Shown in pieces: positions 17,949 to 27,456 of a DNA stretch of 64,000 nucleotides (the stretch's first letter is position 1; each line of letters starts with the position of its first letter). The notes under the pieces are model-generated. The model was not told the DNA's origin, did not search any database, and saw only the letters and a list, made by a program, of their open reading frames with translations. Source of the DNA: JBNNGK01 sp050268245 (lineage in GTDB: Bacteria; Pseudomonadota; Gammaproteobacteria; Enterobacterales; Enterobacteriaceae); the NCBI RefSeq assembly GCF_050268245.1, contig NZ_JBNNGK010000014.1:1-64000 (forward strand), read 5' to 3'. The position numbers were made by a program, and so were the translations under genes.

Positions 17949-18185
17949 ATGTCCCGAGTCTGCCAAGTTACTGGCAAGCGCCCGGTGAGCGGTAACAACC
18001 GTTCCCACGCAATGAACGCGACCAAACGCCGTTTTCTGCCAAACCTGCACTCACACCGTTTTTGGGTTGAGGCTGAGAAGCGCTTTGTAACTCTGCGTGT
18101 ATCTGCTAAAGGTATGCGTGTTATTGATAAGAAGGGTATTGAGACGGTCTTGGCCGATCTGCGTGCCCGTGGTGAGAAGTATTAA
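17949..18185 (+). CDS. rpmB: 50S ribosomal protein L28
   Basis: 78 residues, MSRVCQVTGKRPVSG at the N-terminus, essentially the enterobacterial L28. It binds 23S rRNA in the large subunit. GGAG lies 8 nt before the start. It is followed after 11 nt by rpmG. Confidence 0.98.
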   Translation: MSRVCQVTGKRPVSGNNRSHAMNATKRRFLPNLHSHRFWVEAEKRFVTLRVSAKGMRVIDKKGIETVLADLRARGEKY

Positions 18186-18196
18186 GGAACTGCATC

Positions 18197-18364
18197 ATGG
18201 CTAAAGGTGTTCGCGAGAAGATCAAGCTGGTTTCTTCTGCTGGTACTGGTCACTTCTATACCACCACGAAGAACAAGCGTACTAAGCCGGAAAAACTGGA
18301 ACTGAAGAAATTCGATCCAGTTGTCCGTCAACACGTGATCTACAAAGAAGCTAAAATTAAGTAA
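18197..18364 (+). CDS. rpmG: 50S ribosomal protein L33
   Basis: 55 residues starting MAKGVREKIKLVSSAGTG and ending YKEAKIK, the usual length for L33. AAGGA lies about 8 nt before the start, in the tail of rpmB. It is in one operon with rpmB, closed by the terminator at 18387. Confidence 0.98.
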   Translation: MAKGVREKIKLVSSAGTGHFYTTTKNKRTKPEKLELKKFDPVVRQHVIYKEAKIK

Positions 18365-18386
18365 TCATTAATTTAGTGGATTAATT

Positions 18387-18410
18387 AAAACCCGGCTTCG
18401 GCCGGGTTTT
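18387..18410 (+). terminator. Intrinsic terminator of rpmBG
   Basis: Perfect 10-bp stem AAAACCCGGC/GCCGGGTTTT with the stable TTCG loop, followed by more T. It lies 22 bp after the rpmG stop. Confidence 0.92.
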
Positions 18411-18438
18411 TGCGTTATGTCTGCAGGAGGAGCACACC

Positions 18439-19248
18439 ATGCCTGAATTACCGGAAGTTGAAACCAGCCGTCGTGGTATCGAGCCTTATCTTGTCGGCCA
18501 CAGTATTCAGTATGCGGTGGTGCGTAATGCCCGTTTGCGCTGGCCGGTTTCGGAGCAAATTCTAACGTTAAGCGATCAGCCGGTACGCAGCGTGCAGCGC
18601 CGTGCCAAATATTTGCTGATTGAACTGAATCACGGTTGGATTATTGTGCACCTTGGTATGTCTGGCAGCTTGCGTATGTTGGCCGAGGAAACCGAAGCCG
18701 GTAAGCACGACCATGTTGATTTGGTGATGAGCAACGGCATGACACTGCGCTATACCGACCCGCGTCGTTTCGGTGCCTGGCTGTGGTGTGACGATCTTGC
18801 AACCAGCAATGTATTGGTCCATTTAGGTCCAGAACCGCTGAGTGACGCGTTTAATGGCCAATACCTGTTTGATAAGTCACGTAACAAACGCACATTGATC
18901 AAGCCCTGGCTGATGGATAACAAACTGGTGGTGGGAGTTGGCAATATTTATGCCAGCGAATCACTGTTTACCGCTGGGATTTTGCCTAGCCGGCCGGCGG
19001 GGGCGTTGAGCTTGGCGGAGGCTGAATTACTGGCGCAAACCATCAAGACGGTGTTGCTGCGATCGATTGAGCAGGGCGGCACGACGCTGCGTGATTTTCT
19101 GCAATCGGACGGTAAACCGGGATATTTTGCCCAGGAATTACAGGTTTATGGTCGGGTGGGGGAACCTTGCCGAGTGTGTGGTACGCCGATAGAAAGTGCC
19201 AAGCATGGGCAGCGCAGCACCTTTTTCTGCCGCCGCTGCCAGCATTGA
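18439..19248 (+). CDS. mutM: Formamidopyrimidine-DNA glycosylase (Fpg)
   Basis: 269 residues. MPELPEVE carries the catalytic Pro2 and Glu3; a helix-two-turn-helix lies near VGVGNIYASESLF; the C-terminal zinc finger has C244/C247 and C264/C267. It removes 8-oxoguanine and other oxidised purines and nicks the strand. An exact AGGAGG site precedes the start. It is convergent with coaD, with the two stop codons adjacent. Confidence 0.97.
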   Translation: MPELPEVETSRRGIEPYLVGHSIQYAVVRNARLRWPVSEQILTLSDQPVRSVQRRAKYLLIELNHGWIIVHLGMSGSLRMLAEETEAGKHDHVDLVMSNGMTLRYTDPRRFGAWLWCDDLATSNVLVHLGPEPLSDAFNGQYLFDKSRNKRTLIKPWLMDNKLVVGVGNIYASESLFTAGILPSRPAGALSLAEAELLAQTIKTVLLRSIEQGGTTLRDFLQSDGKPGYFAQELQVYGRVGEPCRVCGTPIESAKHGQRSTFFCRRCQH

Positions 19249-19734
19249 TCAATTTGTCGCTAACTTTTCCAGCAGCGCCTGAGTGACGATATCCGGTAAG
19301 AACGGTGAAATGTCGCCGCCGTGGCGCGCCACTTCTTTAACTAATGAAGATGAAATAAACGACCACTCTTCTGACGGCATCAGAAACACGCTTTCCAGCG
19401 TTGGCATTAAATGACGATTCATATTGGCCAACTGCAATTCATATTCAAAATCCGATACCGCCCGTAGGCCGCGTACCAGGATATTGGCATTTTGATGGGC
19501 GGCAAAATGCGCCATCAACTCGCTAAAGCCAAGCACTTCCACGTTATCCAAATGCGATGTCACCTGTGTCGCCAGTGCCACGCGTTCATCTAGGGTGAAC
19601 AACGGTTTTTTGCTGGGGCTGGCGGCAATAGCCAGAATCACGCGATCGAACATCAATGATGCGCGGGTTACCAAATCCAGATGGCCGTTGGTCATCGGGT
19701 CAAAAGTGCCGGGATAGATGGCTTTAGTGGTCAT
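19249..19734 (-). CDS. coaD: Phosphopantetheine adenylyltransferase
   Basis: 161 residues. The nucleotidyltransferase motif YPGTFDPMTNGHLDLV (about 7-22) has the TxGH-like signature, and ISSSLVKE lies near 126-133. It makes dephospho-CoA from phosphopantetheine and ATP. It is 3 nt downstream of waaE and closes the LPS core cluster, as in other enterics. Confidence 0.97.
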   Translation of the reverse strand: MTTKAIYPGTFDPMTNGHLDLVTRASLMFDRVILAIAASPSKKPLFTLDERVALATQVTSHLDNVEVLGFSELMAHFAAHQNANILVRGLRAVSDFEYELQLANMNRHLMPTLESVFLMPSEEWSFISSSLVKEVARHGGDISPFLPDIVTQALLEKLATN

Positions 19735-19737
19735 GTT

Positions 19738-20511
19738 TTACTTCTCAGCGTTGTGATGGCCGAACGCCCATAATGCGGCGTATTTGTTGAAGGTATATTG
19801 CGCGTTGACCACCGCTAACAGCAACCCTTGTTTACCGTCCAGAAAGCCAGCGCGAAGCAGCCAGGTTTTACAAAAGGCCCCTAGCGTATGGGTGAGAATG
19901 GCAGCATAACCGCAGCGCTTACCCGCTGCGTGGCGTTGGTTGGCCCACTCCTGCGCATAGTGTAGCTGTTTACGTTGGAAGGCAAAGAAATCGCGGCAGG
20001 TCAGATGCAACAAATCCCCACGCAATGGCACAATGCGGGCGTTGCCGGTGACCACTGACTCATGCACCAGATCATCGTTATAACGATAGCGTTCGCGGGC
20101 GTACAGGCGATTTACCCGATCGGGATACCAACCGCTGTGGCGCATAAAGCGGCCAAGAAACAGATTGCGGCGGCCCAGGCTGTAAACCACACTGTCATCA
20201 GCGTTATTAAGCACTTGCTCAATGGCGTTGCGCAGTTCCGGGGTAACCCGTTCATCGGCATCGATCATCAAAACATAGTCACAGCTGGCGTAGCTTTGTG
20301 CCATTTGGCGTTGTTTGCCAAAACCTTGCCAGTCGCTATTGATGAACACTTTTGCACCCAGATCGTTGGCAATGGAACGGGTTGCGTCTTGGCTACCGGC
20401 ATCAAGCACGATGATTTCATCTGCCCAGTTGACCGATTGCAGGCAATCCGGCAGTAGGTCGGCCTCGTTTTTCGCGATCATCACTACCGACAGACTTTTG
20501 CGGTTGCCCAT
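19738..20511 (-). CDS. waaE: LPS core beta-glucosyltransferase WaaE (KdtX), GT2
   Basis: 257 residues. A family 2 fold: VVMIAKNEADLLPDCLQS at about 9-26, LDAGSQDAT, and the metal/nucleotide site MIDADERV near 85. In Klebsiella and Serratia WaaE adds beta-1,4-glucose to inner-core heptose I. Its start overlaps the waaA stop by one base (TAATG). Confidence 0.92.
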   Translation of the reverse strand: MGNRKSLSVVMIAKNEADLLPDCLQSVNWADEIIVLDAGSQDATRSIANDLGAKVFINSDWQGFGKQRQMAQSYASCDYVLMIDADERVTPELRNAIEQVLNNADDSVVYSLGRRNLFLGRFMRHSGWYPDRVNRLYARERYRYNDDLVHESVVTGNARIVPLRGDLLHLTCRDFFAFQRKQLHYAQEWANQRHAAGKRCGYAAILTHTLGAFCKTWLLRAGFLDGKQGLLLAVVNAQYTFNKYAALWAFGHHNAEK

Positions 20512-21788
20512 TAGTGACTCCGAGGTGGCAGATAAGGCTCCAGCAATTGCAGCAGACGCTGCAGCGCACCTTGGTTTTGATACAGGACTTCGACGGCATG
20601 GCGGCCGTAGTAACGCCGGTAGTCTTCATCCGTCAGCAGCGTCGTCACTTCTTTGACCAGTGAATCGGCGTCAGTGATGGTGATCAGCCCTTCCGCTTGT
20701 GAAAGCTTGGCGCAAATATCTTTGAAATTAAACGTATGTGGGCCCATCAGCACCGGAATCGCGTGGGCGGCGGCTTCTAATGGGTTATGCCCGCCCCGTT
20801 CGACTAGGCTCCCTCCAACGAACGCCAAATCGGCAATACCATACAGCAGCATGAGTTCGCCCATGGTGTCGCCGATCACCACTTGGGTACTGCTAGACGG
20901 TATCTCACCGCTGCTACGCGTGGTGTAACTCAACCCCGCTTTTTGCGTCAACTCTTTTGCCGTTGGGAAGCGTTCTGGGTGACGTGGTACCAGAATTAGC
21001 AGCAGGTCGGGGTGGTTTTCTAATAGTTTACGATGCGCGGCCAGCAGAATGGACTCTTCGCCCTCGTGCGTGCTGGTGGCTATCCATACCGGGCGACGGG
21101 GGGCCCATTGACGCCGCAGCGTAACGGCACGCGCCGCGAGTTCTGGCGTGACGGAAATATCAAACTTCAGGCTGCCGGTCACGGTTAGCTGTGAGCGCTT
21201 CAAACCCAATTCGATAAAGCGATCGCCATCTTCCTGATTTTGCGCGGCAATCAACGTAATACGGCGCAACATGTCACGGACGAAACCGCCAATTTTCTGG
21301 TAACCCGCCGCAGAGCGGGCAGAAAGCCGCGCATTGGCAATGACCAGTGGAATGTCGCGCTGATGCAGTGCGTTGATCATATTTGGCCAGAGCTCGGTTT
21401 CCATGATGATGACGAGTTTTGGTTTCACGTGGTCAAGGAAGCGGCGCATGGAGCCGGGCAGATCGTAGGGCAGATAAACGTGATGAACATCTTTACCGAA
21501 GGCTGACTGAACACGCTCTGAACCTGTTGGTGTCATCGTGGTCACAGTAATCGGTAAATAGGGATAGCGGTGGCGCAGCGCGCGTACTAACGGAATGGCT
21601 GCGAGTGTTTCACCGACCGAAACGGAATGCAGCATGATGCCTCCGGGCACCACTTTCCCTGCGCAGAAGCCATAGCGTTCTGCCCAGCGTTTGCGGTAGG
21701 CTGGAGCTTTGCGGCTGCGCAGCAATAAGCGGAGCCAGATCAGGGGTTGGATAAGGTAGAGTAATACCTGATATAAACGCAGCAACAT
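20511..21788 (-). CDS. waaA: 3-deoxy-D-manno-octulosonic acid (Kdo) transferase
   Basis: 425 residues from the ATG at 21788, the E. coli length; the open frame extends 14 codons further. It shows a membrane-anchor helix near 5-20, GGIMLHSVSVGETLAAIPL with the catalytic glutamate, and HEGEES. It adds two Kdo residues to lipid IVA on the inner face of the cytoplasmic membrane. It forms an operon with waaE and coaD and is divergent from the next gene. Confidence 0.96.
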   Translation of the reverse strand: MLLRLYQVLLYLIQPLIWLRLLLRSRKAPAYRKRWAERYGFCAGKVVPGGIMLHSVSVGETLAAIPLVRALRHRYPYLPITVTTMTPTGSERVQSAFGKDVHHVYLPYDLPGSMRRFLDHVKPKLVIIMETELWPNMINALHQRDIPLVIANARLSARSAAGYQKIGGFVRDMLRRITLIAAQNQEDGDRFIELGLKRSQLTVTGSLKFDISVTPELAARAVTLRRQWAPRRPVWIATSTHEGEESILLAAHRKLLENHPDLLLILVPRHPERFPTAKELTQKAGLSYTTRSSGEIPSSSTQVVIGDTMGELMLLYGIADLAFVGGSLVERGGHNPLEAAAHAIPVLMGPHTFNFKDICAKLSQAEGLITITDADSLVKEVTTLLTDEDYRRYYGRHAVEVLYQNQGALQRLLQLLEPYLPPRSH

Positions 21789-21913
21789 TCTATCAATTTC
21801 ATTTATATGGGTTATTCGGAATAGTACCATAACTGGAAGAGAAAGGCGCTAATTTGGTAACCTGGTGTGTCAGTTTCAGACGACGGGCGAGTGATTTCGC
21901 CGATAGGTTTGAT

Positions 21914-22930
21914 ATGAAAAATATTTTAATTATTCGCCGCGATAACATTGGCGATCTGGTTTGTACGACACCGTTGATTGAGGGGGTAAAAATTGCTTAT
22001 CCCGATGCTAAACTTTATCTCTTAATCAATAAAATAAGCGCAGACGTTATAAAAAACAACCCGCATATCGAACATGTTTTCGTCTACAAAAAAGTAAAGC
22101 ATAAAACAAAAAAGGAAACGACGCTGGGTGTGTATTTTGAACGGTTGATCATTTTTTTAAAATTACGAAAAATACGGTTTGATGTGGCCATTTTAGCTAA
22201 CCCCGAACCGTGCAAATACAGTTTGCGTCTGGCGAAAATGGCTGGGGCCAAATATATCATCGGTGCCGATCTGGGGGCACCTGGCATGACGCAGCCATTC
22301 AAACCTGGCGATTTTCGTGGCACGCATCAGGTGGAGCGGACATTTAGCTATCTTTCGGCTCTCACTAAACGGCAGATACCGATTCCACCGGTACGGGTAT
22401 ATTTAACCGCGCAAGAGCAACAACTGGCGCAACAGCGCATACAGGCACGTTTGCCGGGGGCGAAACGAATCTGCGCGGTGCATATCAGCAGTCGCATTGC
22501 CAATCGCCGTTGGCCATTGGAGCGTTACGCCGAGATTATCCGCCGTTTAACCCACAATCCGGCTCAGTCGGTGCTGGTCTTCTGGTCGCCGCCGGGGACG
22601 CTGGCACCGGATGATATTGGCGATCAAAAACGTGCAGAGCAACTGTTGGCGCAGTGTCAGAGTGAACGCGTTGCACTCTATCCAACCGCTTCTGTTCGTG
22701 AACTGTTAGCGGCATTTGATTTATGTGATTGGGTATTATGCAGCGATGGAGGGCAAATGCATTTGGCGGCTGCACTCAATAAACATCAAGTTGTCTTCTT
22801 TGGCGATACGGATATTAATATCTGGCATCCATGGTCAGGTAAATATGAAATACTGCAAACCGAGTCTGGCGATTGTATTGATGTGAGCGTTGAGGATGTT
22901 TGGGAAAAAATAGAACGATTACTGCCGTAA
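21914..22930 (+). CDS. GT9 heptosyltransferase-family protein of the LPS core
   Basis: 338 residues from MKNILIIRRDNIGDLVCTTP at 21914, preceded by AGG; the frame opens at 21854 but that start has little support. The N-terminal IIRRDNIGD and C-terminal LCSDGGQMHLAAAL are the GT9 signatures (the latter DSGxxH-like, here DGGQMH). It likely adds a heptose or similar sugar to the core. The gene points opposite to its waaA and wabH neighbours. Acceptor is unknown. Confidence 0.82.
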   Translation: MKNILIIRRDNIGDLVCTTPLIEGVKIAYPDAKLYLLINKISADVIKNNPHIEHVFVYKKVKHKTKKETTLGVYFERLIIFLKLRKIRFDVAILANPEPCKYSLRLAKMAGAKYIIGADLGAPGMTQPFKPGDFRGTHQVERTFSYLSALTKRQIPIPPVRVYLTAQEQQLAQQRIQARLPGAKRICAVHISSRIANRRWPLERYAEIIRRLTHNPAQSVLVFWSPPGTLAPDDIGDQKRAEQLLAQCQSERVALYPTASVRELLAAFDLCDWVLCSDGGQMHLAAALNKHQVVFFGDTDINIWHPWSGKYEILQTESGDCIDVSVEDVWEKIERLLP

Positions 22931-22934
22931 AAAC

Positions 22935-22969
22935 TACCTGCCGGCAGACGTAGCTGGCAGGTAATAAAT
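22935..22969 (-). terminator. Hairpin between the GT9 gene and wabH
   Basis: TACCTGCC (22935-22942) pairs with GGCAGGTA (22956-22963). On the minus strand the hairpin is followed by GTTTTT, so it would end wabH transcription; on the plus strand there is only an A/T-rich tail. Confidence 0.6.
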
Positions 22970-22970
22970 T

Positions 22971-24074
22971 TTATTTTTCAATTAATGAAATGTATTTATC
23001 TAAAATACACTCGTAATCGAATTTACGATACATTTCTGGGGTAATCTGGGGCGGTGTATCCCACGCGAGCCGTAATTTTTTTGCCAATGCTGGCGCGTTC
23101 ATTTCCGACATGTACTCCGCTAACTCTCCGTCCATGATTTCGGCTATACCTCCGGGGCTATTCGTACTGACAATCGGCGTGTGGCAAATTAACGCTTCAA
23201 TGAGCACGGTAGGCAAACCTTCACTGTCAGAGCTAAGTGCCACTAGACGAGCCCCACGGATAACGGGCAGGGGGTTTTGAAGAAATCCTGCCAAAATCAC
23301 CCGATCTTGAAGATTAAGTGCGCTAATTTTTGCTTTGATTGCCGCCGTTACCGCCTCTTCCCCTTGCCCTATCAATATCAGTTTGCCGGGCAATTGCGCC
23401 AGCGCAAAGGCTTCTAACAGGCGATCGTGACGCTTGACCTGATGAAAACGTCCGACGTGCAGAATATAGTCTTCTCCGGCAAACGGGTTAACGGCGTGAG
23501 CACGCTCAACTATTTCTGGAATATTGAAGGGATTATAGATGGTGAGTAGCTGTGCGGGCTTGATACCAACCTGCTGCAGCAGGTCTTGCCCCACGGCATC
23601 AGATACGGTGATTAACCGACGGTTTTTGTAGACCTGCTGTATTTTTCGCTGTTTTATCCAACGTCGCAGGCCGGTTTTATTCCCCAAGTATGAACGAGAA
23701 AACATCCCATGAATGCAGTGCCAAACCGGGCAGGTTTGCAGCACGGTAGAGCGAACAACGATGCGATCGGTCTTATGCAGATTAGAAATGACCAACGCTG
23801 GGCGACCGGCTTTGGCGAAAAGCGCTGGCAGTAGCCGATCAAGAGAGGCGGCTCGGCGAGAAAGCTCGGTCAATTTATGCAGCGGACCTTTTCCGCTATC
23901 TTGGTCGATAATATAATTAATCCCTGCGGGAATATCGTAATCTCGGCGGCTGCTTAAGGACAGGAGAGTGACAACGAATCCACGCTGACTCATGCCTTCA
24001 GCCAACGCCAACGTGACTTTTTCTGCGCCCCCGCCAGGTAGACCATCGATAATGAACAAAATATGTTGTTTCAT
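22971..24074 (-). CDS. wabH: LPS core glycosyltransferase WabH-like, GT4
   Basis: 367 residues with the GT4 plan: GLPGGGAEKVTLALAEGM at about 11-28 and the C-terminal EGLPTVLIEALICHTPIVST (EX7E). In Klebsiella and Serratia WabH adds N-acetylglucosamine to core galacturonate, later deacetylated by WabN. A WabN-like gene is close by. It overlaps wabG by 4 nt (ATGA). The name is by position and family; the exact sugar is inference. Confidence 0.8.
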   Translation of the reverse strand: MKQHILFIIDGLPGGGAEKVTLALAEGMSQRGFVVTLLSLSSRRDYDIPAGINYIIDQDSGKGPLHKLTELSRRAASLDRLLPALFAKAGRPALVISNLHKTDRIVVRSTVLQTCPVWHCIHGMFSRSYLGNKTGLRRWIKQRKIQQVYKNRRLITVSDAVGQDLLQQVGIKPAQLLTIYNPFNIPEIVERAHAVNPFAGEDYILHVGRFHQVKRHDRLLEAFALAQLPGKLILIGQGEEAVTAAIKAKISALNLQDRVILAGFLQNPLPVIRGARLVALSSDSEGLPTVLIEALICHTPIVSTNSPGGIAEIMDGELAEYMSEMNAPALAKKLRLAWDTPPQITPEMYRKFDYECILDKYISLIEK

Positions 24075-25201
24075 ACAGATAAGAGTCTTTGATAAAGGCC
24101 CAAAAGCTGTTGGGATAAATGGGTTGGGGTTTCAGACAGAATGCGTTGGCGTGCTGCTTCCCCCATTGATGACCCCTCGGCGCGGCGTGGGAGTGCGCGA
24201 ATGGCTTCGGCGATCGTGATAACATCCAGTGCATCAGTCACATAACCGTTTTGTCCTGATATGATAAATTCAGCACCGCCACAGGTTGTACTGGTGATAA
24301 CCGGTAAACCGCAGGACATGGCTTCCAAAATAACGTTCGGGAATGGGTCATACAGTGTGGGTAGCAACAGCGCATCAGCGGCCTGATAAAACGGTAATGT
24401 TTGTTTCTGTACGCCCATGAATCGTACGCGCTCACCGCAGCCTAGCGATTGTGCCAGCGCCCGATAACGCTTTTCCGCTTTATCTTTGCCGACAACCAGC
24501 AGGTAACTGTCGGTTGTCGCGATCGCACGGATTGCGGCCGCTAGCCCTTTACGCTCAAAGCCCGAGCCAACAAAAATCAAACAATGAGCCTGAAGCGGGA
24601 TCTGATATTGCTGGCGCAACGATTGTCTGAGTTGTTCATTGGCCGGCAGGAATTTTTGGTTGTCGATGGCGTTGTAAATCACGTTGATTTTATCGGCGGG
24701 TACACCGAAATCATCAATAATTTCTTGTTTGATCATTTCTGCGTTACAGATCACCGCTTTTAACTCGGGGGCGGCGTACATCGCGCGTTCTGCACACATC
24801 ACATAGCGGTGGTAATGATTGGAGAATAACCACTTGCGACGCCATACGGGCAGTAGACGCGCGCGCTGTAATAACCAGCGACGGTGAACGCCATCACCGG
24901 CACGGTAAATATCACAGCCCGCAATGCGCTCATGGCTTTGCACCAGATCGAACTTTTCTTTTTGCCAAAGCGTGCGGGCCGCTTCGGCAAAACCGCGCTC
25001 GCGGCTGATGCGGCCGAATTTCATCGGATTACATAAATGAATATGCCAGTTTGGATTGGTTGCACCCTGCCATTCACGGGTAATAACGTTCAGATCAAGG
25101 TCTTGCTGCTCCAGTGCTTCGAGCGCGCGGGAAACGAAACGTTCGGCTCCGCCATCCGGTCGATATTTTTGACGAACGATCGCCAAACGAAATGCTTTCA
25201 T
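24071..25201 (-). CDS. wabG: LPS core glycosyltransferase WabG (WaaG-like), GT4
   Basis: 376 residues. N-terminal RQKYRPDGGAERFVSRAL (about 10-27), the middle motif FVGSGFERKGLAAAI, and C-terminal DPFPNVILEAMSCGLPVITS are typical of WaaG/WabG. In Klebsiella and Serratia WabG links galacturonic acid to heptose II. It overlaps waaQ and wabH by 4 nt each, forming a tight three-gene unit. Confidence 0.88.
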   Translation of the reverse strand: MKAFRLAIVRQKYRPDGGAERFVSRALEALEQQDLDLNVITREWQGATNPNWHIHLCNPMKFGRISRERGFAEAARTLWQKEKFDLVQSHERIAGCDIYRAGDGVHRRWLLQRARLLPVWRRKWLFSNHYHRYVMCAERAMYAAPELKAVICNAEMIKQEIIDDFGVPADKINVIYNAIDNQKFLPANEQLRQSLRQQYQIPLQAHCLIFVGSGFERKGLAAAIRAIATTDSYLLVVGKDKAEKRYRALAQSLGCGERVRFMGVQKQTLPFYQAADALLLPTLYDPFPNVILEAMSCGLPVITSTTCGGAEFIISGQNGYVTDALDVITIAEAIRALPRRAEGSSMGEAARQRILSETPTHLSQQLLGLYQRLLSV

Positions 25202-26280
25202 GAAAGCTGGCTCCGCGCGGCTTCAATCACCGCGTCTGTAGGAATAAGGTCAAGGTAGCGTTTATCGGTGCCGGTATTAATATCATCCGGATCGGGCAAT
25301 GCGCCATAATCGCCAGCCCAAATTACTTGGCCGATCGCGTGCCATGGCCGCCAGAATGTGAGTTTCGATGGGCCGAAAAGCGCGATGCATGGCGTTTGCA
25401 ACGCGGCGGCCATATGCATGGGCACCGAGTCGACGCCGATAAACAGGGTGGCATGATCGATCAATGCGGCTAGTTGCGGCAATGTGAGCTGCCCGGCTAA
25501 CGACACGACACCTTGTGGCGGGCATTGAGATAAAATACGTTCGACCATTTGACGCTCGTTCGTCTCTGGGCCCGAACTGATGACGATGGTGTGGCCGTCG
25601 GCATGCAGTGCACTGATTGTGGCGGCCATTTTCTCTTCGCTCCAACATTTGAATAACCAGCGCGAAGTGGGTTGCACTACGATATAACTATCGCTGATAT
25701 TCTGTTGTAGCAATAACCCTTCACATGTTTGCCAGTCGTGCGGCGCATAACTCATGGTAACGCGAGTATCGACGGCTTCGAGACCCAACGGTTGCAGCAG
25801 TGACAGATTTTGCTCGACCGTGTGCAGATTAACATGCTGACTGACCGGCACCAGATGTGTGTGGCAGTGACGCCATAAATAACCACGGCGTTTAGGGAAG
25901 TCAAAACCCAAGCGGATGCGTGCGCCGAGAAGGCGAGTAAGCAGTGCGCTACGCCACTGGTCGGCGAGATTCACCACGACGTCATAATGACGGGCTTGCA
26001 GTTGGCGAATCAAACGTAGCTCATGCCGGATATGGGCCAGTGTCCCCTGTTTCTTCCATTGGCGGTCTATTTCCCATACGTTTGACAGTGCTGGATTACT
26101 GGCCAGCATGTCTCGTGTTTCTTTATACAGCAACACGTCAATTTGCGCATCGGGATAGTTGGCTTTCAGCGTATTGATCACCGGCGTGGTTAGCAGCATG
26201 TCACCGTGGTGGCGCAGCTTGACGATCAAAATACGCTGTATGGATAGGGCTGGGATCTGTGCTGGCGCGTCGTTCATCAT
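25198..26280 (-). CDS. waaQ: LPS heptosyltransferase III WaaQ, GT9
   Basis: 360 residues. RILIVKLRHHGDMLLTTPVI (about 17-36) and the C-terminal FIGVDSVPMHMAAAL are the GT9 signatures. WaaQ adds the branching heptose III to heptose II. It is the first gene of waaQ-wabG-wabH, divergent from the wabN unit across a 213-bp gap. Confidence 0.9.
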   Translation of the reverse strand: MMNDAPAQIPALSIQRILIVKLRHHGDMLLTTPVINTLKANYPDAQIDVLLYKETRDMLASNPALSNVWEIDRQWKKQGTLAHIRHELRLIRQLQARHYDVVVNLADQWRSALLTRLLGARIRLGFDFPKRRGYLWRHCHTHLVPVSQHVNLHTVEQNLSLLQPLGLEAVDTRVTMSYAPHDWQTCEGLLLQQNISDSYIVVQPTSRWLFKCWSEEKMAATISALHADGHTIVISSGPETNERQMVERILSQCPPQGVVSLAGQLTLPQLAALIDHATLFIGVDSVPMHMAAALQTPCIALFGPSKLTFWRPWHAIGQVIWAGDYGALPDPDDINTGTDKRYLDLIPTDAVIEAARSQLS

Positions 26281-26493
26281 GATTCGCTATATGGGAAACC
26301 AATGGATGATTCTAAATGACGCTCTGCCATGTGGCTACTATTGCAGATCTTTCTCGTAAAGAAGTCAGGAAATGGCAGCAAAAAGGCGTCAAACTAAGTT
26401 CAATAATTTCCAAACCAGCTGGTGAAGTCATTTGCCGTGAACCGCGGAGCTGCGTAACATAATATATAACTATAGATATCAGGTGCGATATTC

Positions 26494-27456
26494 ATGACTA
26501 AGCCGGCTTTTATCATCACTATTGATACCGAAGGCGATAACCTGTGGCAAAACCACGATCGTATTGCTACGGAAAACACCCGTTTTTTGCCGCGCTTTCA
26601 AGCGTTGTGTGAAAAATATGCCTTTAAGCCGGTTTATCTGACCAATTATGAAATGGCGGTTGACCCGCAATACGTTGAGTTTGCACGCGATGTTATTGCA
26701 CGCGGTACAGGCGAGGTCGGGATGCATCTACATGCCTGGAACAGCCCGCCGTTATCGCCGCTGACCGATGATGACTGGCGGCATAAGCCGTATTTGATTG
26801 AATACCCAGCCGATCAAATTCGAGCCAAGGTCGATCACATGACCAAGCTGTTGGAGGACGCATTTCAAACCAAAATGCTCAGCCACCGTGCGGGGCGTTG
26901 GGCGTTTAATGAATATTATGCGGGCTTATTGATGGAGTACGGCTATCAGATCGATTGTTCTGTCACGCCACGCGTCAACTGGCAGTTTTCGCCGGGCAAT
27001 CCGCAAGGCAGTGGTGGCACCGATTATCGTCATTTTCCGTCGCATGCCTATTTTATCGATCCAAACAATATTGCGCGTTCCGGTCAGTCCAGTCTGCTTG
27101 AGGTGCCAATGAGTATTCAGTACAAGCATTCAGGGCTGATGAATACGCTCAAACAAGGTTATGACCGGCTGCGTGGTAAACAACGTTCACCTTCGGTGCA
27201 CTGGTTACGCCCGACCGGTAATAATCTCGATAAAATGCAATGGGTAGCCGAACGTTCATTGGCTCAGGGGCATGATTACGTGGAGTTTATGCTGCACTCC
27301 TCTGAATTTATGCCCGGTGGTAGCCCAACCTTTAAAAACGAACAGGATATTGAGGCGTTATACCGCGATTTGGAGCAGTTCTTTAGTTGGATACATGATG
27401 TCGCCGTTGGCAAAACTTTGGCGGAATATTACTTGGATAAAGTTAGTGCAAAATGA
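26494..27456 (+). CDS. wabN: WabN-like polysaccharide deacetylase of the LPS core
   Basis: 320 residues with a carbohydrate esterase 4-like deacetylase layout: IDTEGD at about 9-14 (metal Asp), GMHLHAW near 76-82 (H-x-H metal ligands) and SHRAGRWAFN near 130. In Klebsiella and Serratia WabN removes acetyl from core GlcNAc to give glucosamine, which lets the outer core grow. Followed by a GT9 gene with a 4-nt overlap. Confidence 0.8.
   Translation: MTKPAFIITIDTEGDNLWQNHDRIATENTRFLPRFQALCEKYAFKPVYLTNYEMAVDPQYVEFARDVIARGTGEVGMHLHAWNSPPLSPLTDDDWRHKPYLIEYPADQIRAKVDHMTKLLEDAFQTKMLSHRAGRWAFNEYYAGLLMEYGYQIDCSVTPRVNWQFSPGNPQGSGGTDYRHFPSHAYFIDPNNIARSGQSSLLEVPMSIQYKHSGLMNTLKQGYDRLRGKQRSPSVHWLRPTGNNLDKMQWVAERSLAQGHDYVEFMLHSSEFMPGGSPTFKNEQDIEALYRDLEQFFSWIHDVAVGKTLAEYYLDKVSAK

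Noticed and set aside
26281..26493. ops/JUMPstart element expected before waaQ
   Set aside because: Only GTAGC was found on the minus strand; the GGCGGTAG core is missing, so RfaH control is not supported from sequence.
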